64,000 nucleotides of DNA, from assembly GCA_963851245.1 (NCBI GenBank), contig CAWKOH010000011.1, forward strand, positions 169,934 through 233,933, given 5' to 3'. The notes beneath the pieces are model-generated. The model worked only from the letters and a program-made list of their open reading frames with translations. It did no database searches and had not been told where the DNA came from. The DNA is from CAWKOH01 sp963851245 (lineage in GTDB: Bacteria; Actinomycetota; Acidimicrobiia; Acidimicrobiales; Palsa-688). Of the stretch, positions 12,214-20,017 are shown piece after piece. A program made the translations under genes and the position numbers. Numbering within the stretch: position 1 is the stretch's first letter; every line of letters starts with the position of its first letter.

Positions 12214-13689
12214 ATGGGATACGTGCCCGCCGACGATCGAAGCCTCGTAGACCAAGGTTCCCCCCGAGAGGCTTGCGGGGTGTTCGGCGTGTACGCCCCG
12301 AACAATCAGGTCGCCCACCTGACCTATGACGGGCTGTACGCCCTGCAGCACCGGGGTCAGGAGTCGGCCGGCATGGCCACGACCGACGGCGAAGGCGTCA
12401 TGGTCGTCAAGGACATGGGCCTGGTGACCAACGTCTTCAATGAGTACAAGCTCGCCGGCCTCCAGGGCCACCTGGCCATCGGCCACACCCGCTATTCGAC
12501 GACCGGGACCTCGACGTGGCACAACGCCCAGCCGGTATACCGGGTCACATCCAAGAATCCGGCCCGGGCCCAACCGGTGGAGTTCGCCCTGGGCCACAAC
12601 GGAAACCTGACCAATACCGAGGCCCTGGCGGCCGAAGCCGGGATGTTGCCGGGAACGGCGACGAGCGACAGCGACGTCATCGCGGAGCTATTGGTGCGCC
12701 ATCTGGATGCCCATCCCGATCAGGACCTGATCCAGGCTCTGCTGGCGGTGCTGCCCACCCTCCAGGGGGCCTTCTCTCTCGTTCTGCTGGACAACCAGCG
12801 CCTGATCGGAGTGCGCGATCCACACGGGTTCCGCCCCCTTTGCCTGGGCAAGCTGGACCCCGGGTGGGTGCTGGCCTCCGAGACACCTGCTCTGGACATC
12901 ACCGGTGCCCACTTCATCCGGGAGCTGGACCCGGGTGAGCTTCTCATCGTCGACGAGGACGGGCCGCGGACGGAGCGGCCCTGGCCGGCTGAGCTCATCG
13001 ACCCCAAGCTGTGCCTGTTCGAGTTCGTCTACCTGGCCCGGCCCGACAGCCGCCTCTACGGGCAGGAGCTGCACAGCGCCCGCATCCGCATGGGAGAGCT
13101 GCTCGCCGAGCAGGCCCCCGTCGGAGCAGACATGGTCATGGGCGTGCCCGATTCGGGGTTGCCGGCGGCCGAGGGCTACGCCCGCCGGAGTGGCATTCCC
13201 TACGGTCAGGGCCTGGTCAAGAACCGTTACATCGGGCGCACTTTCATCGTGCCGGACCAAGCCCAGCGGGCTCAGGGAGTGCGGCGCAAGCTCAATCCCC
13301 TCCGGGACGCCATCGCCGGCCAGCGCCTGATCGTGGTCGACGACTCGATCGTCAGGGGGACCACGACCCGGGCCATGGTGAAGATGTTGCGGGAGGCGGG
13401 CGCCACGGAGGTCCACCTGCGCATCTCGTCACCTCCCTACCGGTGGCCTTGCTACTACGGTCTCGACACTGGAACCCGGGCCGAGCTGATCGCCGCCAAC
13501 CTCAAGGTCGGTGAGATCCAGGAGTACGTCGGGGCGGACAGCCTGGCCTACCTGACCCTCGACTCTCTCAAGAAGGCGACGGGTGCTGCGGGAGCTGGAT
13601 TCTGCGACGCCTGCCTGACCGGGGAGTACCCGAAGGATGTATCCGTCATCTTCAGGCGCGACGCGGAGGTCGGTTCGCCCGTTGGCTGA
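12214..13689 (+). CDS. purF: Amidophosphoribosyltransferase
   Basis: First committed step of purine synthesis: PRPP plus glutamine to phosphoribosylamine. About 490 residues, intact. After a short leader comes EACGVFGVYAPN with the N-terminal nucleophile Cys that is exposed after processing, then the glutaminase domain (LQHRGQESAGMATTDG, IGHTRYSTTG). The C-terminal phosphoribosyltransferase domain carries the PRPP loop LIVVDDSIVRGTTTRAMVKM. ATG 12214 and GTG 12223 are both possible starts. It follows the repeat block and overlaps purM by 8 bases if purM uses TTG 13682. Confidence 0.95.
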   Translation: MGYVPADDRSLVDQGSPREACGVFGVYAPNNQVAHLTYDGLYALQHRGQESAGMATTDGEGVMVVKDMGLVTNVFNEYKLAGLQGHLAIGHTRYSTTGTSTWHNAQPVYRVTSKNPARAQPVEFALGHNGNLTNTEALAAEAGMLPGTATSDSDVIAELLVRHLDAHPDQDLIQALLAVLPTLQGAFSLVLLDNQRLIGVRDPHGFRPLCLGKLDPGWVLASETPALDITGAHFIRELDPGELLIVDEDGPRTERPWPAELIDPKLCLFEFVYLARPDSRLYGQELHSARIRMGELLAEQAPVGADMVMGVPDSGLPAAEGYARRSGIPYGQGLVKNRYIGRTFIVPDQAQRAQGVRRKLNPLRDAIAGQRLIVVDDSIVRGTTTRAMVKMLREAGATEVHLRISSPPYRWPCYYGLDTGTRAELIAANLKVGEIQEYVGADSLAYLTLDSLKKATGAAGAGFCDACLTGEYPKDVSVIFRRDAEVGSPVG

Positions 13690-14755
13690 AGGCCCAGGGC
13701 CCCCGGCCCGGCCCGGAGCGCCCCTGACCTACGCCGGTGCCGGGGTCGACATCGGCGCGGCCGATCGGGCTGTCGAGGCGATACGGGACCTGGTGGCGTC
13801 CACCGCCGACCGGCCCGGCGTCATCGGCACCATCGGGGGTTTCGGCGGGATGTTCGAGGTGCCCGACGGGTATCGCCGGCCGGTCCTGGTGTCGAGCACG
13901 GATGGGGTCGGGACCAAGATGGCCGTGGCTATGGCTACGGGCCGGTTCGACACCATCGGCGTCGACCTGGTGGCCATGTGCGTGGACGATCTCGTGTGCT
14001 GCGGGGCCAGGCCCCTCTTCTTCCTCGACTACCAGCTGCTCGGGCGGGTCGACCCCGAGCAGGTCCGGTCACTGATGACCGGGATCGCCGAAGGGTGCCG
14101 GGTGGCGGGGTGTGCAATCCTGGGCGGGGAGCTGGCCGAGCACCCCGGACTTCTGGCCCCCGGCGAGGTTGATCTGGCTGGTTTCGCGGTTGGCATAGTC
14201 GAGAGGGACGCCATCATCGATGGGCCGACCCGCACCATGGCGGGTGACGCTCTCATCGGTCTGCCCTCACCCGGGCTGCGGTCCAATGGCTACTCCCTGG
14301 CCCGGCTGGCTCTTCTGGAGCGCGACCAGCGGCCTTTGGAGGGCCCGGCCTGGGAGGGCGCCGGGGACTGGACCCTGGCCGACGAGCTACTGCGCCCCTC
14401 GGTCATCTACACCCCGGCCATCTTGTCGCTCGTCGCCGCGGTCGATGTTCACACCGTGGCCCACATAACCGGCGGAGGCTTGCCCGGCAACGTGGTGCGC
14501 GTTCTCGGCTCCGGCATCGACGCCATCTTCGAGCGATCCAGCTGGGACAGGCCTCGGATCTTCGAGGAGATCCAGCAGGCCGGCCTCATCGACGAGGACG
14601 AGATGGCCAGGGTTTTCAACCTCGGCTTGGGGATGGTGGTTGCCGTCCCCGGCCACGAGGTCGACGCCACCCTGAAGATCCTTCACGGCGCGGGTCACGA
14701 CGCCAGAGTGGTTGGCCACCTCGCGGAGGGGAAGGGCCGGGTCCAGCTCGACTAA
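13682..14755 (+). CDS. purM: AIR synthetase (phosphoribosylformylglycinamidine cyclo-ligase)
   Basis: ATP-dependent ring closure of FGAM to AIR. About 357 residues, intact. Hallmarks: LTYAGAGVDIGAADRAVEAI at the N-terminus, VLVSSTDGVGTKMAVAMATG (nucleotide loop), DDLVCCGARPLFFLDY, and VAHITGGGLPGNVVRVL. No ATG lies near the N-terminus. TTG 13682 is preceded by GGAGG about 12 nt upstream and overlaps the purF stop, so it is the likely start, though a longer frame is open to 13637. It ends TAA 14753, directly before a palindrome. Confidence 0.93.
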   Translation: MAEGPGPPARPGAPLTYAGAGVDIGAADRAVEAIRDLVASTADRPGVIGTIGGFGGMFEVPDGYRRPVLVSSTDGVGTKMAVAMATGRFDTIGVDLVAMCVDDLVCCGARPLFFLDYQLLGRVDPEQVRSLMTGIAEGCRVAGCAILGGELAEHPGLLAPGEVDLAGFAVGIVERDAIIDGPTRTMAGDALIGLPSPGLRSNGYSLARLALLERDQRPLEGPAWEGAGDWTLADELLRPSVIYTPAILSLVAAVDVHTVAHITGGGLPGNVVRVLGSGIDAIFERSSWDRPRIFEEIQQAGLIDEDEMARVFNLGLGMVVAVPGHEVDATLKILHGAGHDARVVGHLAEGKGRVQLD

Positions 14756-14773
14756 CTAGTCATTTTTGACTAG
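14756..14773. promoter_or_regulatory. 18-bp palindrome between purM and the bldC-like gene
   Basis: CTAGTCA-TTTT-TGACTAG is a perfect 7-base inverted repeat with a TTTT centre. It starts one base after the purM stop and contains TTGACT (14766-14771), a good -35 hexamer. It may be an operator for the downstream regulator or a weak transcript end. It has a low-GC centre in a GC-rich setting. Confidence 0.5.
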
Positions 14774-14879
14774 AAATATGGCTCGGACGGGTCATGTACG
14801 GCAAGCCGTTCTTCTCGTAACTTTAGGTACGAAAGTGGACAGTTGGCTCAGTTCCCCTGTTTGGAAGGAAGGGCAGCCG

Positions 14880-15080
14880 ATGGCCGAAGAGACCCAACCC
14901 GACTCACTCCTGACACCAGCGGAAGTTGCCGCCCTATTCCGCGTAAACCCGAAGACGGTGACGCGCTGGGCCCGAGCCGGCAAGATCACCGCGATTCGCA
15001 CCCTCGGCGGCCACCGCCGCTTCCGCGCCTCTGAGATTCGCCGTTGCCTGGAGCAGTTGGAGACCAACGACCTGGGCTGA
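14880..15080 (+). CDS. BldC-like MerR-type DNA-binding protein
   Basis: 66 residues, the size of actinobacterial BldC (about 68). The start ATG 14880 follows GGAAGGAAGG. The sequence is a single winged helix: LTPAEVAALFRVNPKTVTRW (helix-turn-helix) then TLGGHRRFRASEIRRCL (wing with the basic HRRFR). BldC proteins bind direct repeats and control developmental or sporulation genes in Streptomyces. In non-sporulating relatives the target is unknown. The upstream spacer (14774-14879) has a 5-base inverted repeat ACTTT-N7-AAAGT but no clear -10 box. Confidence 0.85.
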   Translation: MAEETQPDSLLTPAEVAALFRVNPKTVTRWARAGKITAIRTLGGHRRFRASEIRRCLEQLETNDLG

Positions 15081-15087
15081 TCTGCAC

Positions 15088-16245
15088 TTGCCACGTGTAG
15101 CCCTTCCGACCGGATTCATCGGCTTCACTGGCCATGCCGGCCTGCGCGAGGACGGCGACGATGTGTCCGTCCTCGCGTCCACCCGGCCCTGTACCAGCGC
15201 CGGTCTGTTCACCCGCAGCCGTTTCGAAGGCCCGAGTGTGACCATCAGCCGCCGGCGGGTGGCGACGGGAGCGGCCCGAGCTCTGGTGGTGGTGGCCAAG
15301 AACGCCAACGTGGCCAACGGGCCGCAGGGCCGGGCCGACGCAGAAGAGGTGACCGGGCTGGTGTCTGCGGGTCTGGGGGTGCCGGTCGACCAGGTGCTGA
15401 TCGCCAGCACCGGCGTGATCGGGCGGCCTTATCCAATGGACCAGTTGAGAACCCTCCTGAAAGGGTTGGGCGGGGCCGATTTCGACGCTGATGCCCACCG
15501 GATCGCCAAGGCCATGATGACCACTGACACCGTGGCCAAGACAGCGGTCCAGCAGGCCGGACCGGCGCGGGTGGTGGGGATGGCCAAAGGGGTCGGGATG
15601 ATCGAACCTGACCTGGCCACCATGCTGGCTTTCGTGGTCACCGACGCGGACTGCGACCCGGTCACCCTGGAGCGGCTTTGGCGGCGGGCGGTCGACGAGA
15701 GTTTCAACTGCTTGAGCGTGGACACCGACACGTCCACGTCGGACAGCGCCGTGGTGCTGGCCAACGGGGCGGCCGGACCGGTCGGCGAAGCCGCCCTCAG
15801 CGTGGCCCTCCGGGAGGTATGCCTCGACCTGACCCTCCAGTTGGCCCGGGATGGAGAAGGGGCGACCAAGCTCATCGCCGTGTCGGTCAGGTCAGCCCGT
15901 GATGGCGAGCAGGCTCGCAGGGTGGCCAAGACGATCGTGAACTCGCCGCTGGTGAAGGCCGCGGTGCACGGAGCCGACCCGAACTGGGGACGGGTCGTGA
16001 TGGCCGTCGGCAAATGCCAGGACGATTTCGACATCGACCCCGATCGGGTGACGATCCGCTTCGCGGACATGGAGACCTACCCGAGCCGGCCGAGCGAAGC
16101 GGCCCTGGCCCGGTTGAGCGACATCATGTCGGCCGACCACGTGGAGATCGAGGTCGATCTCGGCATCGCTTCGGCCGAGGCGACGGTCTACGGCTGCGAT
16201 CTGTCGGCCGAGTACGTGCGCATCAACGCCGACTACACGACCTGA
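15088..16245 (+). CDS. argJ: Bifunctional ornithine acetyltransferase / N-acetylglutamate synthase
   Basis: Arginine synthesis: recycles the acetyl group from N-acetylornithine to glutamate. About 385 residues, intact. It starts at TTG 15088 (PRVALPTGFIGFTGHAGLR). The autocleavage site is the Thr in LATMLAF, preceded by the conserved GMAKGVGMIEPD. Other hallmarks are VLIASTGVIGR, FNCLSVDTDTSTSDSAVVLA and ADPNWGRVVMAVG. No other arg genes are in the window, and the next gene is convergent, so this copy stands apart from an arginine operon. Confidence 0.93.
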   Translation: MPRVALPTGFIGFTGHAGLREDGDDVSVLASTRPCTSAGLFTRSRFEGPSVTISRRRVATGAARALVVVAKNANVANGPQGRADAEEVTGLVSAGLGVPVDQVLIASTGVIGRPYPMDQLRTLLKGLGGADFDADAHRIAKAMMTTDTVAKTAVQQAGPARVVGMAKGVGMIEPDLATMLAFVVTDADCDPVTLERLWRRAVDESFNCLSVDTDTSTSDSAVVLANGAAGPVGEAALSVALREVCLDLTLQLARDGEGATKLIAVSVRSARDGEQARRVAKTIVNSPLVKAAVHGADPNWGRVVMAVGKCQDDFDIDPDRVTIRFADMETYPSRPSEAALARLSDIMSADHVEIEVDLGIASAEATVYGCDLSAEYVRINADYTT

Positions 16246-16276
16246 CCGGCCGGCTACGTGCGCCCCGACGCAGACG

Positions 16277-17419
16277 TTACAGCGACGCCGACGCCGACGA
16301 GGAGCTGGAGTTCCCGCCCGCTATCCCGGTGATCAACCCGCCCAGGTTGGACAGATTCAGCGGGGTGGCGCCGGCCGGTGCTTGTACCGGCCCGGGCTCC
16401 CCGATGAACACCTGGACCGGGACGGCGAAGGGGAGCTTCTCCTTCGCCGGCGCGAACTGGTTCACGTCAATCACGATCTCCTGGGCCTTGTCGTTCTTCA
16501 CATAGAGCTGCATGGTGGCGTGGGCCGGCACCTCGGAAGCCGCCTTGGCGATGTCAGCGTTGGTGACCTTGCTGCCGAGACCCCCCGGAAGGGAGGAGAG
16601 GAACGACTGGACGGCGGGGCCGGCCTGCTCCACGAAGGACTTCAGGGCCACGGTGACGTTGTACCGGGTGCGGCCATTTGTCGTGCCGGCATTGCTGAAG
16701 CTGGCGTTGTTCTTGAAAGCGTCCTTCAGGCTGTTCTCCAGCTTCTGGACCGACGCCTTGATGGAGCTCGAAGACGACTGGCTGCCCAGCCCCGAGGACG
16801 CTCCGAATGTCTTCAGCAGCCCGAGCAGCGGCTGCAGGGACGCCTGCGAGATGCTCACCCACCGGCCCTCGGCCAGGGCGGCCAGCCCCGGCACGTAACG
16901 GTCGGCCTGAGCCAGGGCCTTCTCAACCTGTTGGCCATCCGACGCCGGCTGCCCGAAGTCCTGCAGCAGTTGTGGAATCTGGACCCGGCCGTAGAACGTC
17001 TGGTTCACGTAGCGGATCTCGACCGGCATGGAGCCGCCGATCCGCAGCCCGACGTCGTAGCTGTTGGCCTTGTCAGAGTTGGCCCCAGTGCTCTTGAGGC
17101 TCTCGCCGTGGCCGGTCGCCATGCTGAAGACGATGGAGGCCTCCGACAGCGATTCGGCGGCCCTGAGCGGCAGGGCGGTATCGCCGTTCTGCTCGGAGAG
17201 GGTGATGATCTGCTTCGGCGTCAGCCCCAGGGACACGGCCACGCTGATGCTCGACTGGTTCTGAAGGCGGGAGAACGAGTCGGCCACCGCTTGCTCGGTC
17301 GTGAGTTTGGCGATGGTGCCGCACGCGGCCAAGCAGCAGACGGCCACGAGCGAGACCGCCACCATCCACTTGGCCTGCTTGCTCACGGTGTTGACTTCTT
17401 TCCGCCGAATCAAGTGCAT
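16277..17419 (-). CDS. Predicted secreted lipoprotein of unknown function
   Basis: 380 residues. The N-terminus has a basic start, a hydrophobic stretch (MVAVSLVAVCCLAAC) and a lipobox LAAC-G, so the mature protein should be lipid-anchored outside the membrane. The body alternates Ser/Ala-rich helices with strands, and about residues 50-330 resemble the general fold seen in LppX/LprG-like carriers only loosely. The C-terminus ends in a Ser/Ala run (GGNSSSSSASASL). No catalytic motif is visible. ATG 17419 gives a long n-region; GTG further in is possible. Convergent with argJ, divergent from serA. Confidence 0.7.
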   Translation of the reverse strand: MHLIRRKEVNTVSKQAKWMVAVSLVAVCCLAACGTIAKLTTEQAVADSFSRLQNQSSISVAVSLGLTPKQIITLSEQNGDTALPLRAAESLSEASIVFSMATGHGESLKSTGANSDKANSYDVGLRIGGSMPVEIRYVNQTFYGRVQIPQLLQDFGQPASDGQQVEKALAQADRYVPGLAALAEGRWVSISQASLQPLLGLLKTFGASSGLGSQSSSSSIKASVQKLENSLKDAFKNNASFSNAGTTNGRTRYNVTVALKSFVEQAGPAVQSFLSSLPGGLGSKVTNADIAKAASEVPAHATMQLYVKNDKAQEIVIDVNQFAPAKEKLPFAVPVQVFIGEPGPVQAPAGATPLNLSNLGGLITGIAGGNSSSSSASASL

Positions 17420-17622
17420 TTTCCGTCCTTCGGGTGCCCCATACAGGTGCTAACGGCCGCCGATGGCGAAACTTGACTCATTTCTCCACCCCCGAACGAG
17501 TTTCGTCGTGATGGCATGATCCCAGTTTTCCCAAATTTGCGTCCATTAAGCGGGAGCGGAGGCTAGCACCCCGGGCCCGAGATCCAACCGCGCCCGATGA
17601 AAGGTCCGACCCGGCCCAGCAG

Positions 17623-17628
17623 TAGATT
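17623..17628 (+). promoter_or_regulatory. Probable -10 box of serA
   Basis: TAGATT ends 11 nt before ATG 17640, giving a very short leader of about 4-5 nt. There is no clear SD between them. Confidence 0.35.
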
Positions 17629-17639
17629 GGTCGGACGTC

Positions 17640-18857
17640 ATGCCCGACGAACGTCCCCCCCGTCGCCGAGCCCTGCTGTTGGAGAATATCCACCCCGGCG
17701 CGGCAGAACATCTGACCCAGGCCGGTTTCGAGGTCGAGAAGGTGCGCACCGCGCTGAGCGAGAGCGAACTGGCCGACCGGATCGGCGAATTCGATCTAGT
17801 CGGGATCCGATCCCGGACCCACGTCACCGAAGCGATCCTCGACAAGTCCGTGCGGTTGTGCGCCATCGGCGCCTTCTGCATAGGCACCAACCAGATTGAC
17901 GTTCCGGCCGCCACCCGGCGGGGACTGGCGGTCTTCAACGCCCCTTTCTCCAACACCCGAAGCGTGGTCGAGCTCGTCATCGCCGAGATAATTGCTCTGA
18001 CCCGGCGGCTCACCGACAAGAACCGGGACATGCACGCCGGCATCTGGGCCAAGTCGGCCGCGGGGGCCCACGAGGTGCGGGGCCGGCGCCTGGGTATCGT
18101 CGGCTACGGGAACATCGGTTCTCAGCTGTCGGTCCTGGCTGAGAACCTGGGCATGTCCGTGGCCTTCTACGACACCGCCGACCGCCTGGCCCTGGGCAAC
18201 GCCCGGCGCCTCTCCTCGCTCGAGGAGCTGCTGGGATGGGCGGACGTGGTGACCCTTCATGTCGACGGGCGCCCTGATAATCAGGGATTGTTCGGCGAGG
18301 CCGAGTTTTCTGCCATGCGCCAGGACGCACTTTTCCTCAACCTCAGCCGGGGGTTCGTCGTCGACCATGGGTCGCTGCGCGGCCACATCGAGTCCGGCCA
18401 CCTGGGCGGGGCCGCCGTCGACGTGTTTTTCGAGGAGCCATCTGGCAATGACCAGTCCTTCGTCTCGCGGCTGCAAGGACTGCCCAACGTGATCCTCACC
18501 CCGCACATAGGGGGGAGCACTGAGGAAGCTCAGGTGGACATTGGTCAGTTCGTGGCCCAGAAGCTTTCGGAATACATGCGGTCGGGAAGCACGGCGCTGT
18601 CAGTGAACCTGCCCAACGTGGAGCTGCCTGGTCGGGCCGGCGCCCATGGGCTGGTCCACATCCACCGAAACACGCCCGGCGTTCTCGCCGCCATCAACGC
18701 CATATTCGCCGAGCACCGGATCAACATCGAGGGCCAGGCATTAGGCACCCGCGGCGACATCGGGTACGTGATCACCGACATCGCCAGCGACTACACCGAT
18801 GACATGATCTCACGCCTCGCCCATATGGACGAGACCATCCGTTTGCGCGTTCTCTGA
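17640..18857 (+). CDS. serA: D-3-phosphoglycerate dehydrogenase (SerA) with C-terminal ACT domain
   Basis: First step of serine synthesis: 3-phosphoglycerate to 3-phosphohydroxypyruvate with NAD. 405 residues, intact, the shorter E. coli-like type without the extra intervening domain of mycobacterial SerA. Rossmann motif GRRLGIVGYGNIGSQLSVLA, catalytic His region LTPHIGGSTEEAQ, substrate-binding IGAFCIGTNQID, and a C-terminal ACT domain (HIHRNTPGVLAAINAIFAEH) that in E. coli mediates serine feedback inhibition. Serine feeds the cysteine branch encoded just downstream on the opposite strand. Confidence 0.9.
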   Translation: MPDERPPRRRALLLENIHPGAAEHLTQAGFEVEKVRTALSESELADRIGEFDLVGIRSRTHVTEAILDKSVRLCAIGAFCIGTNQIDVPAATRRGLAVFNAPFSNTRSVVELVIAEIIALTRRLTDKNRDMHAGIWAKSAAGAHEVRGRRLGIVGYGNIGSQLSVLAENLGMSVAFYDTADRLALGNARRLSSLEELLGWADVVTLHVDGRPDNQGLFGEAEFSAMRQDALFLNLSRGFVVDHGSLRGHIESGHLGGAAVDVFFEEPSGNDQSFVSRLQGLPNVILTPHIGGSTEEAQVDIGQFVAQKLSEYMRSGSTALSVNLPNVELPGRAGAHGLVHIHRNTPGVLAAINAIFAEHRINIEGQALGTRGDIGYVITDIASDYTDDMISRLAHMDETIRLRVL

Positions 18858-18871
18858 ACGAACGGCTGGCT

Positions 18872-20017
18872 TTAGCCGGCCGTGTCGAGAGCCCGCTCGA
18901 GATCGCTCAGCAGGTCGGCGATCGACTCGATACCGACCGAAAGGCGTATCAGCCCGGGGTCTACCTCGAGGGCCGAGCCGACCACCGAGGTGTGAGTCAT
19001 CCGGTGGGGATGCTCGATCAGGGACTCGACTGCTCCGAGGGACTCGGCCAGGGTGAAGATCTCGGTGGACCGGGCCACTTCGAGGGCGGCGGCTTCCCCG
19101 TTCCTGTGCACGAAGGAGACCATGCCGCCGAACGCACGCATCTGGCGGGAGGCGATCTCGTGACCCGGATGACGCTCGAGACCGGGATAGAGGACCCGCG
19201 CCACCGCCGGGTGGGAGGACAGCATCTCGGCCACGGCGGCCGCGTTCAGGCAGTGGCGATCCATACGCACGGCCAGTGTCTTTATCCCCCTCTGAACCAG
19301 ATAGCAGTCCATAGGGCCCGGGACCGCTCCGACGGAGTTCTGGTAGAAGGCCAGGCGCTCGGCCAGGCCGGCGTCGTCGGTAGCCAGGAACCCGCCCACT
19401 ACGTCGCTGTGACCGCCCAGGTACTTGGTCATGGAGTGCACGACCACGTCGGCGCCGTGCGCCAGCGGCTGCTGCAGGTAGGGGGTGGCGAAGGTGTTGT
19501 CCACCGCCAGGCGCCCGCCTCGTTCGTGGGCCAGCGTCGCCACCTTCTCGATGTCGACGATCAGCAACATCGGGTTCGACGGCGTCTCGGCCCACACCAG
19601 TCTGGTGTTCGGTTGCCACGCCGCCCGGATCGAGTCGACGTCGGTCATGGGCACCGGGGTGTGCGAGATGCCGAAGGTCGCCCATACCCCGTTTATCAGC
19701 CGGAACGTCCCGCCGTACGCATCATCGGGGATGATGACGTGGTCGCCGGGCGAGAGGCAGTGAAAGAGGGCGTCCTCAGCCGCCATGCCGCTGGAGAAGG
19801 CCAGGCCGTGGGCGGCCCCCTCGAGCGAGGCCAGGCACGTTTCCAAGGAGGCCCGGGTGGGGTTGTTGGTGCGGGCGTAGTCGAATCCCTTGTGCCGGCC
19901 CGCCGCCTCCTGGGCGAATGTGGTGGCCAAGGAGATCGCCGGTATGACCGCCCCCGTAACAGGGTCGGGAGGCTGGCCGGCGTGGATGGCGCGGGTTTCG
20001 AAGCCCAGGTCGCTCAT
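18872..20017 (-). CDS. Cystathionine gamma-lyase or gamma-synthase (Cys/Met PLP enzyme)
   Basis: PLP enzyme of the trans-sulfuration family, 381 residues, intact. N-terminal FETRAIHAGQPPDPVTGAVI, PLP-phosphate contacts YARTNNPTRASLE and SSGMAAED, and the Schiff-base Lys in SMTKYLGGHSDVVGG. It overlaps the end of the cystathionine beta-synthase gene by 4 bases (ATGA). Because the partner makes cystathionine from homocysteine, gamma-lyase activity (cystathionine to cysteine) is the more likely physiological role. The synthase and lyase cannot be told apart by sequence motifs alone. Confidence 0.88.
   Translation of the reverse strand: MSDLGFETRAIHAGQPPDPVTGAVIPAISLATTFAQEAAGRHKGFDYARTNNPTRASLETCLASLEGAAHGLAFSSGMAAEDALFHCLSPGDHVIIPDDAYGGTFRLINGVWATFGISHTPVPMTDVDSIRAAWQPNTRLVWAETPSNPMLLIVDIEKVATLAHERGGRLAVDNTFATPYLQQPLAHGADVVVHSMTKYLGGHSDVVGGFLATDDAGLAERLAFYQNSVGAVPGPMDCYLVQRGIKTLAVRMDRHCLNAAAVAEMLSSHPAVARVLYPGLERHPGHEIASRQMRAFGGMVSFVHRNGEAAALEVARSTEIFTLAESLGAVESLIEHPHRMTHTSVVGSALEVDPGLIRLSVGIESIADLLSDLERALDTAG

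Noticed and set aside
11754..12305. Minus-strand frame through the purL-purF spacer (reads like NAARVGFAVRPLLR)
   Set aside because: Its protein-like repeat comes from the inverted-repeat block, not from a gene. It has no start signal and overlaps two intact purine genes.
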